Source: CAYQDR01 sp964416315
Lineage (GTDB): Bacteria; Methylomirabilota; Methylomirabilia; Rokubacteriales; DASRDR01
DNA length: 57,652 nt
Assembly (NCBI GenBank): GCA_964416315.1
Contig: CAYQDR010000014.1
Span: forward strand, 1 to 57,652
Reading direction: 5' to 3'
Numbering within the stretch: the stretch's first letter is position 1; each line of letters starts with the position of its first letter. The notes under the pieces are model-generated. The model saw nothing but the letters and a program-made list of their open reading frames with translations, did no database searches and was not told the DNA's origin. This document shows, one piece after another, positions 17,217 through 24,736 of this stretch. The position numbers and the translations under genes were made by a program.

Positions 17217-17846
17217 ATGCCGACGGTGAGCGTCGTCGATCTGACCGGCAAGGTGCGCGAGACGATCGAGCTCGACGGCACGGTCTTCGGGTCGCCCGTC
17301 AATGGCCCTCTCGTCCACCAGGCCGTGGTGCGCGAGCTCTCCGGGCACCGCGCCGGGACCCACGACACCAAGGGGCGGAGCGAGGTGTCGGGCGGGGGCC
17401 GGAAGCCGTGGCGGCAGAAGGGGACGGGGCGCGCGCGGCAGGGCTCGATCCGGGCCACACAGTGGAAGGGCGGTGGCAAGCCGTTCGGGCCGACGCCGCG
17501 GAGCCACGCGCAGGCGATGCCCAGACAGGCACGTCGGGGGGCGCTGCGGGCCGCGCTCAGTGACCGGCTCGCGGGCGGCGGGCTCACCGTCGTGGACCGC
17601 CTCGCGCTGACCGAGCCGAAGACGAAGGCGCTCGTCGCGCTCCTCGCCGGGCTCGGCGTCGGACCGGGGCGGACCCTGCTGGTCGCCGCTGAGCCGAGCG
17701 AGGCGCTCCTGCGGGCGAGCCGGAATCTGCGGTGGCTCCGTCTCGTCCGGTCGAGCCAGGTCTCGGTGGTGGACGTCCTGCGCCACGAGCGGGTGATCTT
17801 CGAGCGCCAAGCGCTCCTGGCGCTCCAGGAGGTGCTGGCATCGTGA
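17217..17846 (+). CDS. rplD: 50S ribosomal protein L4
   Basis: Encodes 209 residues. L4 lines the exit tunnel, and in E. coli it represses the S10 operon. The extended loop RSEVSGGGRKPWRQKGTGRAR is clear, followed by GSIRATQWKGGGKPFGPTPR. The globular part ends in VVDVLRHERVIFERQALLAL. Its stop overlaps the GTG of rplW (GTGA), indicating translational coupling. Confidence 0.96.
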   Translation: MPTVSVVDLTGKVRETIELDGTVFGSPVNGPLVHQAVVRELSGHRAGTHDTKGRSEVSGGGRKPWRQKGTGRARQGSIRATQWKGGGKPFGPTPRSHAQAMPRQARRGALRAALSDRLAGGGLTVVDRLALTEPKTKALVALLAGLGVGPGRTLLVAAEPSEALLRASRNLRWLRLVRSSQVSVVDVLRHERVIFERQALLALQEVLAS

Positions 17847-18130
17847 GGGACCCCCGCCAGATCGTGCTACGCCCCCTGGTGACCGAGAAGGCGACGACGC
17901 TCAAGGATGCGCACAACCAGGTGAGTTTCCAGGTCGCGCTGGACGCCAACAAGATCGAGGTCCGGCAGGCGGTCGAGGCCATCTTCAAGGTGAGGGTGAC
18001 GGGCGTTCGTACGCAGGTCGTGTTCGGGAAGCTCAAGCGGATGGGGCGGTACATGGGCCGGCGGCCGTCGTGGAAGAAGGCGGTCGTCACGCTGGGCCCG
18101 GGCAGCAAGATCGAGCTCTTCGAGACCTAG
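17843..18130 (+). CDS. rplW: 50S ribosomal protein L23
   Basis: Encodes 95 residues from the GTG that overlaps the rplD stop. L23 lies at the tunnel exit and docks SRP and trigger factor. Family segments are IVLRPLVTEKATTLKDAHNQ and VRTQVVFGKLKRMGRYMGRR. Length is typical. The stop is immediately followed by repeat copy A3, so rplB is not directly coupled to it. Confidence 0.95.
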   Translation: MRDPRQIVLRPLVTEKATTLKDAHNQVSFQVALDANKIEVRQAVEAIFKVRVTGVRTQVVFGKLKRMGRYMGRRPSWKKAVVTLGPGSKIELFET

Positions 18131-18306
18131 CGCCGTGCCGATCCCCGTCGCGTCTCTGCGTCCCCTGGCGTCAGCGCCCCTCAACGTATGGGGCATGCGC
18201 CTCGGCGCGCTTCCTCCCTGCGTCCTCCAGCTCGCCGGGACGCGCTCGGCCTGCGGCCTCGCGGGCGTCCTGTCCCTCCGGTGGGATCTGCTCGGGTCTC
18301 GACCCG
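18131..18306 (+). repeat. Intergenic repeat family A, copy A3 (rplW-rplB)
   Basis: The fullest sense-oriented copy. The start module CGCCGTGCCGATCCCCGTCG follows the rplW stop. A hairpin module has outer arms AGCGCCCC/GGCGCGCT and inner arms CGTATG/CATGCG (about 18168-18211). The core CTCGCCGGGACGCGCTCGGC is at 18231-18250 and the terminal hairpin CGGGT-CTCG-ACCCG at 18293-18306. In this copy the palindrome precedes the core, whereas in A1 it follows it, so the family is modular. Confidence 0.85.
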
Positions 18307-18324
18307 GCTCGGAGAGATAGGGGT

Positions 18325-19146
18325 ATGGGGACCAAGAGCCTGAAACCGACGTCGCCCGGTCGGCGGTTCATGACCGTGCTGACGTTCGACGAGATCACGA
18401 AGACCACGCCCGAGAAGCGGCTCACGGTCACGAAGCGGCGGACCGGGGGCCGGAACGCCCAGGGCCGGATCACGACGCGGCACATCGGCGGTGGCCACAA
18501 GCGCAGGATCCGGATGGTGGACTTCCGCCGGGACAAGACCGGCATCCCGGCGCGTGTGGCGGCCATCGAGTACGACCCGAACCGGTCCGCGCGGCTCGCC
18601 CTGCTCCACTACCGGGACGGCGAGAAGCGCTACATCCTGGCGCCGCTCGGTCTCCGCGAGGGGGACACGGTGGTGTCGGGCCCCACGGCCGACATCCTGC
18701 CGGGCAACGCGTTGCCGCTCCGGAGCATCCCGGCGGGTACCACGGTCCACAACGTCGAGCTGCAGCCCGGCAAGGGGGGGCAGCTCTGCCGGAGTGCGGG
18801 GACGGGCGCCCAACTCGTCGCCAAAGAGGGGGCGATGGCGCACGTGAAGCTCCCCTCCGGGGAGATCCGCCTCATCCGGGTGGAGTGCATGGCCACGGTG
18901 GGGCAGGTCGGGAACCTCGACCACGAGAACGTGTCGATCGGCAAGGCCGGGCGCTCGCGGTGGCTGGGGATCCGACCGACCGTGCGGGGCGTGGCCATGA
19001 ACCCCGTCGATCATCCGATGGGGGGTGGGGAGGGTCGGGGCAAGGGCAACCATCCCATGACGCCGTGGGGTCGGCCGACGAAGGGCGCCAAGACGCGGCG
19101 GCGCAAGCCCTCCGACCGCTACATCGTGTCGCGGCGGAAGACCTAG
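18325..19146 (+). CDS. rplB: 50S ribosomal protein L2
   Basis: Encodes 273 residues, the standard length. L2 is needed for subunit joining and peptidyl transfer. It begins MGTKSLKPTSPGRRFMTV. The C-terminal region has RGVAMNPVDHPMGGGEGRG, including the conserved His near the catalytic centre. GGGG precedes the ATG at 18325, downstream of repeat A3. rpsS follows after eight bases with AGGAGG. Confidence 0.97.
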   Translation: MGTKSLKPTSPGRRFMTVLTFDEITKTTPEKRLTVTKRRTGGRNAQGRITTRHIGGGHKRRIRMVDFRRDKTGIPARVAAIEYDPNRSARLALLHYRDGEKRYILAPLGLREGDTVVSGPTADILPGNALPLRSIPAGTTVHNVELQPGKGGQLCRSAGTGAQLVAKEGAMAHVKLPSGEIRLIRVECMATVGQVGNLDHENVSIGKAGRSRWLGIRPTVRGVAMNPVDHPMGGGEGRGKGNHPMTPWGRPTKGAKTRRRKPSDRYIVSRRKT

Positions 19147-19154
19147 GAGGGACC

Positions 19155-19439
19155 GTGGGCCGTTCGCTGCGCAAGGGACCGTTCGTGGACGAGCATCTCT
19201 TCGAGAAGGTCGAGGAGCTGAACGTGTCGCGGCAGAAGAAGGTCATCAAGACCTGGTCGCGGCGCTCGACGATCCTGCCCGAGTTCGTCGGCCACACGCT
19301 GGCGGTGCACAACGGCAAGAAGTTCATCCCCGTGTACATCACGGAGAACATGGTCGGCCACAAGCTCGGCGAGTTCGCGCCGACGCGCACGTTCCGCGCG
19401 CACGGGTCGCACACCGAGCGGTCGACGACGCTCAAGTAG
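19155..19439 (+). CDS. rpsS: 30S ribosomal protein S19
   Basis: Encodes 94 residues from a GTG preceded by AGGAGG. S19 is in the 30S head and contacts S13 and the A-site finger. It starts GRSLRKGPFVDEHLFEKV and has RRSTILPEFVGHTLAVHNGK and KLGEFAPTRTFRAH, all family hallmarks. Usual length. Confidence 0.96.
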   Translation: MGRSLRKGPFVDEHLFEKVEELNVSRQKKVIKTWSRRSTILPEFVGHTLAVHNGKKFIPVYITENMVGHKLGEFAPTRTFRAHGSHTERSTTLK

Positions 19440-19445
19440 GGTCGG

Positions 19446-19931
19446 ATGCCTCCGGTGCTCACGAAGGCCGTCACGCGGTTCATCCGGGTCTCGCCGTCGA
19501 AGGCCCGGCTCGTGGCCAACGTGATCCGCGGCAGGCGGGTCGGCGAGGCGCTGTCGATTCTTCAATACTCGCCGCAAGCCGCCGCCCGGCTGATCGAGAA
19601 GACCCTGCGGTCGGCGATCGCCAACGCCGAACACAACCACCAGGTGCGCGGGTTCGAGGATCTGCGGGTCGGCGTGTTCGTCGACGGGGGGCCGGCGCTC
19701 AAGCGGATCCAGCCACGCGCGATGGGGCGCGCCTACCGGATCCGGCACCGGACGAGCCACATCACGGTGACCCTCAGCCAGGCGGGCGACGGCCAGCCGC
19801 TGGCCGCCGGGCGGCCCGGGCGGCGGGCGGCTCCGGACCGTCCGGCGCGGGGCGGCGCGCCGGCGGCGGAGACCGGGCGGGTCCGCGCGCGTGACCGGGC
19901 GGCGGGTCGAGCCGCGGCGAAGCGGCGCTAG
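19446..19931 (+). CDS. rplV: 50S ribosomal protein L22 with C-terminal extension
   Basis: Encodes 161 residues, while typical L22 has about 110-120. Residues 1-112 are a normal L22: RFIRVSPSKARLVANVIRG, then the tunnel-lining hairpin GPALKRIQPRAMGRAYRIRH and HITVTL. The extra tail of about 50 residues is rich in Ala, Arg, Gly and Pro with no predicted fold and ends AAGRAAAKRR. The tail could be a disordered rRNA-binding extension at the ribosome surface. It lies six bases after rpsS and nine bases before rpsC. Confidence 0.95.
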   Translation: MPPVLTKAVTRFIRVSPSKARLVANVIRGRRVGEALSILQYSPQAAARLIEKTLRSAIANAEHNHQVRGFEDLRVGVFVDGGPALKRIQPRAMGRAYRIRHRTSHITVTLSQAGDGQPLAAGRPGRRAAPDRPARGGAPAAETGRVRARDRAAGRAAAKRR

Positions 19932-19940
19932 GAGCTACGC

Positions 19941-20591
19941 ATGGGGCAGAAGGTCCACCCGATCGGGTTCCGGCTGGGGACGACGCGGACGTGGAGCTCG
20001 CGCTGGTTCGCCAAGAAGGGCTACGCGAACCTGCTGCACGAGGACGCGAAGATCCGCCGGTACATGAAGGAGGCGCTCTATCACGCCGGGATCTCCCGGA
20101 TCGACGTCGAGCGCTCCGCCAACCGCGCGCGGATCTCGATCCACACGGCGCGACCCGGGATCATCATCGGACGGAGGGGATCGGAGGTCGAGAAGCTCAA
20201 GAACGACCTCCAGGCGCGCACGGGCAAGGAGGTCCACCTGAACATCGAGGAGGTGGTCCATCCGGAGCTCGACGCGCAGCTCGTGGCGGAGAACATCGCG
20301 CTCCAGCTCGAGAAGCGCGTGGCCTTCCGCCGCGCGATGAAGAAGGCGGTCCAGAGCGCGCTCCGGCTCGGGGCGGAGGGGATCAAGATCGCCTGCGCGG
20401 GGCGCCTGGCGGGGGCCGAGATCGCCCGCCGCGAGTGGTACCGGGACGGGCGGGTGCCGTTGCAGACCCTACGCGCGGACATCGACTTCGGGATCGCGAC
20501 GTCGCGCACGACCTACGGCACGATCGGCGTGAAGGTCTGGATCTTCAAGGGCGAGATCCTGCCCTCGCTGCGGAACGCGGACCTCGGATAG
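19941..20591 (+). CDS. rpsC: 30S ribosomal protein S3
   Basis: Encodes 216 residues. S3 lines the mRNA entry tunnel and has helicase-related residues. It starts MGQKVHPIGFRLGTTRTW. The KH domain contains ARPGIIIGRRGSEVEKLKND, and the C-terminal domain has CAGRLAGAEIARREWYRDGR and TTYGTIGVKVWIFKGEI. AGGAG precedes the ATG. Standard length. Confidence 0.97.
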   Translation: MGQKVHPIGFRLGTTRTWSSRWFAKKGYANLLHEDAKIRRYMKEALYHAGISRIDVERSANRARISIHTARPGIIIGRRGSEVEKLKNDLQARTGKEVHLNIEEVVHPELDAQLVAENIALQLEKRVAFRRAMKKAVQSALRLGAEGIKIACAGRLAGAEIARREWYRDGRVPLQTLRADIDFGIATSRTTYGTIGVKVWIFKGEILPSLRNADLG

Positions 20592-20600
20592 CCCCGGCCG

Positions 20601-21014
20601 ATGCTCCAGCCCAAGCGCGTCAAGTACCGGAAGGCCCAGCGCGGGCGCATGAAGGGAATCGCGCTGCGGGGCTCGACGCTCGCCTTCGGGGAGTACGGGC
20701 TGAAGGCGATGGAGCCGGCCTGGGTCACCAACCGGCAACTCGAGGCCGGGCGCGTGGCGCTCGCGCGGGCGGTCAAGCGGAGCGGGCGGATCTGGATCCG
20801 CGTCTTCCCCGACAAGCCGTTCACGAAGAAGCCGGCCGAGACGCGCATGGGCAAGGGCAAGGGGAACCCGGAGTACTGGGTGGCAGTCGTGAAGCCGGGC
20901 CGGATCCTGTACGAGATGGAGGGCACCACGGAGCAGGTGGCGCGCGACGCCTTCCGGCTGGTTGGCCAGAAGCTACCGATCAAGACCAGGTTCGTCAGGC
21001 GGGAGAGGGCGTAG
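20601..21014 (+). CDS. rplP: 50S ribosomal protein L16
   Basis: Encodes 137 residues starting MLQPKRVKYRKAQRGRMKG. L16 positions A-site tRNA and completes the peptidyl transferase region. Motifs are GEYGLKAMEPAWVTNRQLEA and RMGKGKGNPEYWVAVVKPGR; the Arg of RMGKGKG corresponds to the residue hydroxylated in E. coli. The stop is followed directly by a short hairpin derived from repeat family A. Confidence 0.97.
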   Translation: MLQPKRVKYRKAQRGRMKGIALRGSTLAFGEYGLKAMEPAWVTNRQLEAGRVALARAVKRSGRIWIRVFPDKPFTKKPAETRMGKGKGNPEYWVAVVKPGRILYEMEGTTEQVARDAFRLVGQKLPIKTRFVRRERA

Positions 21015-21043
21015 CGCCGTGCCGAGACGTTCTCGGTCCGGCG
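21015..21043 (+). repeat. Remnant of repeat family A forming a hairpin (rplP-rpmC)
   Basis: Starts with CGCCGTGCCGA directly after the rplP stop, exactly like copies A3 and A6. It then becomes a stem-loop: CGCCG, TG, CCGAGA, loop CGT, TCTCGG, TC, CGGCG, that is two stacked stems of 5 and 6 pairs with a small internal loop. The rest of the family sequence is absent. Probably a decayed or minimal copy. Confidence 0.55.
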
Positions 21044-21064
21044 CAGTGGAGAGGGTGTAGGGGT

Positions 21065-21271
21065 ATGAAGGGGAAGGCGAAGCTTCGGGATCTGAGCGAT
21101 GCGGAGCTCGCGGAGCGGGCCCGGGAGCTCGGCGAGGAGCTCTTCAACCTGCGGTTCCAGGTCTCGATGACCATGGCCAAGAACCCGGCGAGGATCGGCC
21201 AGGCGCGGCGGGAGCTGGCCCGCGTCAAGACCATCCTCCGCGAGCGGGCGCTGGGTCTCGGGCGCGGCTAG
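21065..21271 (+). CDS. rpmC: 50S ribosomal protein L29
   Basis: Encodes 68 residues, two long helices as expected. L29 flanks L23 at the tunnel exit. Signature residues include LRDLSDAELAERARELGEEL and FNLRFQ, then the helix NPARIGQARRELARVKTILR. The ATG at 21065 follows GTAGGGG. Nine bases before rpsQ. Confidence 0.94.
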   Translation: MKGKAKLRDLSDAELAERARELGEELFNLRFQVSMTMAKNPARIGQARRELARVKTILRERALGLGRG

Positions 21272-21280
21272 GAGGCGGGT

Positions 21281-21523
21281 GTGCTCAAGACGCGGATCGG
21301 CGTGGTCGTGAGCGACCGGATGAACAAGACGCGCGTGGTGGCCGTCGAGCGCGCGTTCCGGCATCCCCGCTACGAGCGCGTCATCAAGCGGACGGCGCGC
21401 TTCAAGGCGCACGACGAGCGGAACGAGGCGCACGCGGGCGACCGCGTGCTGATCGTGGAGACCCGTCCGCTGTCCAAGGACAAGCGGTGGCGGATCAAGG
21501 AGATCCTCCAGCGGGGCTCGTGA
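21281..21523 (+). CDS. rpsQ: 30S ribosomal protein S17
   Basis: Encodes 80 residues from a GTG preceded by AGGAGG. S17 is an OB-fold protein binding 16S rRNA in the body of the small subunit. The family pattern GVVVSDRMNKTRVVAVERAF and HPRYERVIKRTARFKAHDE is clear, as is RPLSKDKRWRIKEIL. Usual length. Confidence 0.95.
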   Translation: MLKTRIGVVVSDRMNKTRVVAVERAFRHPRYERVIKRTARFKAHDERNEAHAGDRVLIVETRPLSKDKRWRIKEILQRGS

Positions 21524-21550
21524 GGGCCGCCTGGATGGACGAGACACGTC

Positions 21551-21916
21551 ATGATTCAGCCGAGGACGATGCTCGAGGTCGCCGACAACTCCGGGGCCAA
21601 GAAGGTCCAGTGCATCCGGGTGATGGGTGGCTCGAACAAGAAGTACGCGACGATCGGGGATACGATCATCGTCGCGATCAAGGAGGCGACCCCTGAGGGG
21701 GCCGTCAAGAAGGGCGAAGTCGCCCGCGCGGTGGTGGTGCGCACGGCGAAGGAGATCCGACGGCCCGACGGGTCCCACATCAAGTTCGACCGGAACGCGG
21801 CGGTCCTCTTGAACCCTCAGAACAACCCGGTAGGGACGCGGATCTTCGGGCCGGTCGCGCGCGAGCTGCGGGATCGATTCATGAAGATCATCTCCCTGGC
21901 GCCCGAGGTCATCTGA
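21551..21916 (+). CDS. rplN: 50S ribosomal protein L14
   Basis: Encodes 121 residues, nearly always 122 in the family. L14 forms intersubunit bridge B8 and is the docking site of the silencing factor RsfS. It starts MIQPRTMLEVADNSGAKKVQ and includes FDRNAAVLLN and GTRIFGPVARELRDRFMKI. The 197 bases before rplX are filled by repeat family B. Confidence 0.97.
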   Translation: MIQPRTMLEVADNSGAKKVQCIRVMGGSNKKYATIGDTIIVAIKEATPEGAVKKGEVARAVVVRTAKEIRRPDGSHIKFDRNAAVLLNPQNNPVGTRIFGPVARELRDRFMKIISLAPEVI

Positions 21917-21978
21917 GCCGGATGGCTGAAATACGCGGGTCAGGATCTGAAGGTCCTCGCGGGCCACGCGAAGCGCTT

Positions 21979-22104
21979 CGAGCGCGGGCTTTGCCCGCGC
22001 AATCTCGGGGGGAGGTTCGGTCCCCCGGCGGGGTGGCGCGGCTCGAGCGCAGCGTGCGAGAGACGCGACGGGGAGATGGCAAGGGGGGCGGAGCCCCCCT
22101 CCGA
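21979..22104 (+). repeat. Intergenic repeat family B, full copy (rplN-rplX)
   Basis: Two perfect hairpins bound the element: GCGCGGGC-TTT-GCCCGCGC (21982-22000) and GGGGGGC-GGA-GCCCCCC (22083-22099). The first is followed by AATCTCGGGGGGAGGTTCGG. The copy at 37786-37852 has the same two hairpins with a shorter middle, and 341-364 is a fragment. The middle of this copy (about 22020-22080) is not shared. No reading frame here looks protein-coding; open frames through it are a GC effect. Confidence 0.8.
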
Positions 22105-22113
22105 GGGTAGGCC

Positions 22114-22446
22114 ATGACGAAGGCTCACGTCTCGATCAAGCGCAACGACACGGTGGTCGTGATTGCCGGCAAGGAGAAGGGCAAGCGCGGGAAGGTCCTC
22201 GTGGTCCTCCCGGAGAAGGAGCGCGTGATCGTCGAGCGGGTCAACTTCGTCAAGCGCCACCAGCGCCCCACCCAGAAGGTCAAGCAGGGGGGGATCATCG
22301 AGCGCGAGGGGTCGCTGCACATCTCCAACGTGATGCTGGTCTGCGGGAAGTGCGACAAGCCGACGCGGACGGGCGTCCAGGTGCTGGCCGACGGCCGGCG
22401 GGCGCGCGTCTGCCGCAAGTGCAACGAGATCGTCGACAGGGCGTAG
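22114..22446 (+). CDS. rplX: 50S ribosomal protein L24
   Basis: Encodes 110 residues. L24 is an assembly initiator near the tunnel exit. The KOW segment IKRNDTVVVIAGKEKGKRGK (about 7-26) is followed by ERVNFVKRHQRPTQKVKQGG. The C-terminal half has CGKC and CRKC pairs, the zinc-ribbon-like form of L24 found in many bacteria. It follows repeat B, so its translation is not coupled to rplN. Confidence 0.96.
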   Translation: MTKAHVSIKRNDTVVVIAGKEKGKRGKVLVVLPEKERVIVERVNFVKRHQRPTQKVKQGGIIEREGSLHISNVMLVCGKCDKPTRTGVQVLADGRRARVCRKCNEIVDRA

Positions 22447-22461
22447 CCGGGACGAGGGCAC

Positions 22462-23157
22462 ATGGCCAAGCCTGACAAGCCTCACGCAGCAGCCGCGAAG
22501 GGTGCGAGCCCGAAGGGCGGGGCGGCGCCGGTCAAGGGCGGCAAGGGGCAGGGGGCGCCCAAGGGGGAGCCGCAGGAGAAGGCGCCGCCGGCGCGCCCGC
22601 GCGGCACGGGGACGATCCCCCCGCGCCTGCGGGAACTGTATCGCCGAGTCGTGGTGCCCGCCCTCGTCAAGGAGCGCGGCTACCGGAACCCGCACCAGGC
22701 CCCGCGCGTCGACAAGATCGTGATCAACATGGGGCTGGGCGAGGCTCGGGAGAACGTCAAGGTCCTGGACCACGCGACGGCCGACCTCCAGGCCATCACG
22801 GGGCAGAGACCGGTGGTGACGAAGGCGAAAAAGTCGATCGCCAACTTCAAGATCCGGGCCGCCATGCCCGTCGGGCTCAAGGTGACGCTCCGCGGGGCGC
22901 GGATGTACGAGTTTCTGGACCGGCTGGTGAACGTGGCACTCCCGCGCGTGCGTGATTTCAGGGGCGTGTCGCCGAAGTCCTTCGACGGGCGCGGGAACTA
23001 CGCGCTGGGCCTCAAGGAGCAGCTGATCTTCCCGGAAGTCGTCTACGACAAGATCGACAAGGTCCGCGGGATGGACGTGATCATCTGCACGACCGCGCGC
23101 AACGACGAGGAGGCGAAGGCGCTCCTCGCGCATCTGGGCGTGCCCTTCCGCGAGTAA
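22462..23157 (+). CDS. rplE: 50S ribosomal protein L5 with N-terminal extension
   Basis: Encodes 231 residues, whereas L5 normally has about 180. The family part starts near residue 52 (PPRLRELYRRVVVPALVKER) and contains the 5S rRNA-binding and central protuberance motifs VDKIVINMGLGEARENVK, RPVVTKAKKSIANFKIR and GRGNYALGLKEQLIFPEV. The first 50 residues are Lys/Pro/Ala/Gly-rich and disordered-looking. The ATG at 22462 follows GGACGAGGG; starting later would leave no good ribosome binding site, so the extension is probably real. Confidence 0.94.
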   Translation: MAKPDKPHAAAAKGASPKGGAAPVKGGKGQGAPKGEPQEKAPPARPRGTGTIPPRLRELYRRVVVPALVKERGYRNPHQAPRVDKIVINMGLGEARENVKVLDHATADLQAITGQRPVVTKAKKSIANFKIRAAMPVGLKVTLRGARMYEFLDRLVNVALPRVRDFRGVSPKSFDGRGNYALGLKEQLIFPEVVYDKIDKVRGMDVIICTTARNDEEAKALLAHLGVPFRE

Positions 23158-23174
23158 CGAGGACGAGGAGCGGC

Positions 23175-23360
23175 ATGGCGAAGACGTCGTTGATTTACAA
23201 GCAACAGCGCCCCCCGAAGTTCAAGGCGCGGGCGTACACGCGCTGCCGGCTGTGCGGCAGGCCGCGGGGGTACCTCCGGAAGTTCCAGCTGTGTCGGATC
23301 TGTTTCCGAAACCTGGCGCTGCGGGGCGAGATCCCGGGCGTGATCAAGGCGTCGTGGTAA
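23175..23360 (+). CDS. rpsN: 30S ribosomal protein S14, zinc-binding type Z
   Basis: Encodes 61 residues, the short zinc form. The Cys pairs CRLC and CRIC bracket GRPRGYLRKFQL, making the zinc ribbon. S14 contacts S3 and S10 in the 30S head. The order rplE-rpsN-rpsH is standard for the spc series, and it lies 17 bases after rplE. Confidence 0.96.
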   Translation: MAKTSLIYKQQRPPKFKARAYTRCRLCGRPRGYLRKFQLCRICFRNLALRGEIPGVIKASW

Positions 23361-23379
23361 CCGGACGGGGGGGCGACGG

Positions 23380-23781
23380 ATGGCGTCGGTGACGGACCCG
23401 ATCGCGGACATGCTCGCGCGGATCCGCAACGGGAGCATGGCCGAGCACGAGAAGGTGGACATCCCCGCGTCGCGGCTCAAGGTGCGGATTGCCGAGATCC
23501 TCAAGGACGAGGGATTCATCAAGAACTTCCGGGTGATCGACGACCGCCGGCAGGGGACCCTCCGCGTGTACCTCAAGTACGGCCCCGGCCAGGAGCGGGT
23601 GATCACCGGCCTCCGGCGGGTGTCCAAGCCGGGCCGCCGGCACTACGTGGCGGTGGACCGGATCCCGAGCATCCTCGGTGGGATGGGGGTGGCGATCCTG
23701 TCCACGCCGCGCGGCGTGCTGACCGACCGCGAGTCCCGGAAGGCCGGCGTCGGCGGCGAAGTCCTCTGCTACGTCTGGTAG
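23380..23781 (+). CDS. rpsH: 30S ribosomal protein S8
   Basis: Encodes 133 residues. S8 is a central assembly protein of 16S rRNA and in E. coli the spc repressor. It starts VTDPIADMLARIRNGSMAEH and has SRLKVRIAEILKDEGFIKNF, then ends with TPRGVLTDRESRKAGVGGEV, all canonical. GGGGG lies upstream of the ATG. Confidence 0.97.
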   Translation: MASVTDPIADMLARIRNGSMAEHEKVDIPASRLKVRIAEILKDEGFIKNFRVIDDRRQGTLRVYLKYGPGQERVITGLRRVSKPGRRHYVAVDRIPSILGGMGVAILSTPRGVLTDRESRKAGVGGEVLCYVW

Positions 23782-23800
23782 GACTGCGGGGGCGACGCGG

Positions 23801-24340
23801 ATGTCGAGGATAGGGAAGAAGCCGATCGCGATCCCGAAAGGGGTGCAGGTGGCCGTCAAGGGCCAGCAGGTGGACGTCCAGGGCCCGAAGGGGAAGCTGG
23901 GGCTCACCGTGCACGATCTCTGCTCCGTGCGGGTGGCGGACGGCAGCATCGTCGTCGACCGGTCGACCGACCACCGGTCGGCGAAGGCGCTGCACGGGCT
24001 GACGCGGGCGCTGGTGGCCAACATGGTGCGCGGGGTGACGGAGGGGTTCGAGAAGAAGCTCGAGATCGTCGGGATCGGCTACCGCGTCCAGGCGAGCGGC
24101 CGCACCCTGACGTTCAGCCTCGGCTACTCGCACCCGATCGTCTTCCCCCTGCCCGACGGCATCCAGGCCGATGTGGACAAGCAGACCCTCATCACCCTCC
24201 GCGGCGCCGACAAGCAGCTCGTGGGGCAGATGGCCGCGCAGATCCGCGCGCTCCGCCGCCCCGACCCGTACAAGGCCAAGGGCATCCGGTACGCGGACGA
24301 GGTTATCCGCCGGAAGGTCGGGAAGGCCGGAGCGAAATAG
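23801..24340 (+). CDS. rplF: 50S ribosomal protein L6
   Basis: Encodes 179 residues, typical. L6 sits at the base of the stalk near the sarcin-ricin loop. It begins MSRIGKKPIAIPKGVQVAVK. Two repeated RNA-binding folds are seen, with VQGPKGKLGLTVHDL and the C-terminal RRPDPYKAKGIRYADEVIRR motif. rplR starts 13 bases downstream. Confidence 0.97.
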   Translation: MSRIGKKPIAIPKGVQVAVKGQQVDVQGPKGKLGLTVHDLCSVRVADGSIVVDRSTDHRSAKALHGLTRALVANMVRGVTEGFEKKLEIVGIGYRVQASGRTLTFSLGYSHPIVFPLPDGIQADVDKQTLITLRGADKQLVGQMAAQIRALRRPDPYKAKGIRYADEVIRRKVGKAGAK

Positions 24341-24353
24341 TGGGGAGAGCGGC

Positions 24354-24719
24354 GTGAGCGTCAAGAGCAAGACGGAGGGACGGGGGGTCCGGCATCGCCG
24401 GCTCCGCCGGGTCGTGCGTGGTACGGTGGCACGACCCCGGCTGGTGGTCTTCCGCAGCCTCAAGCACATCTACGCCCAGATCGTGGACGACGACCAGGGC
24501 GCGACGCTGGTCACGGCAGGGAGCCTCTCGCCCGAGCTCAAGGAACAGCGCCGGTCGGGGGGGAACATCGCCGCGGCGAAAGCCGTCGGGGACCTCGTCG
24601 CCCGGAAAGCCAGGGAGAAAGGGATCGCCGCGGTGGTCTTCGATCGGGCCGGCTACAAGTATCACGGGCGCGTCAAGGCGCTGGCGGACGCGGCACGCAC
24701 CGCGGGCCTCAAGCTCTAG
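24354..24719 (+). CDS. rplR: 50S ribosomal protein L18
   Basis: Encodes 121 residues from a GTG preceded by GGGGAGAG. L18 binds 5S rRNA together with L5. Motifs include RPRLVVFRSLKHIYAQIVDD (about 27-46) and the C-terminal AAVVFDRAGYKYHGRVKALA, both canonical. An upstream longer frame belongs to the rplF region and is rejected. Usual length. Confidence 0.95.
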   Translation: MSVKSKTEGRGVRHRRLRRVVRGTVARPRLVVFRSLKHIYAQIVDDDQGATLVTAGSLSPELKEQRRSGGNIAAAKAVGDLVARKAREKGIAAVVFDRAGYKYHGRVKALADAARTAGLKL

Positions 24720-24736
24720 GGGTGCGGGGAGAGAGC

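Noticed and set aside
21922..22110. 62-codon open frame between rplN and rplX
   Set aside because: Lies entirely in repeat family B and its hairpins; similar peptide fragments appear wherever the repeat occurs, and no ribosome site supports it.
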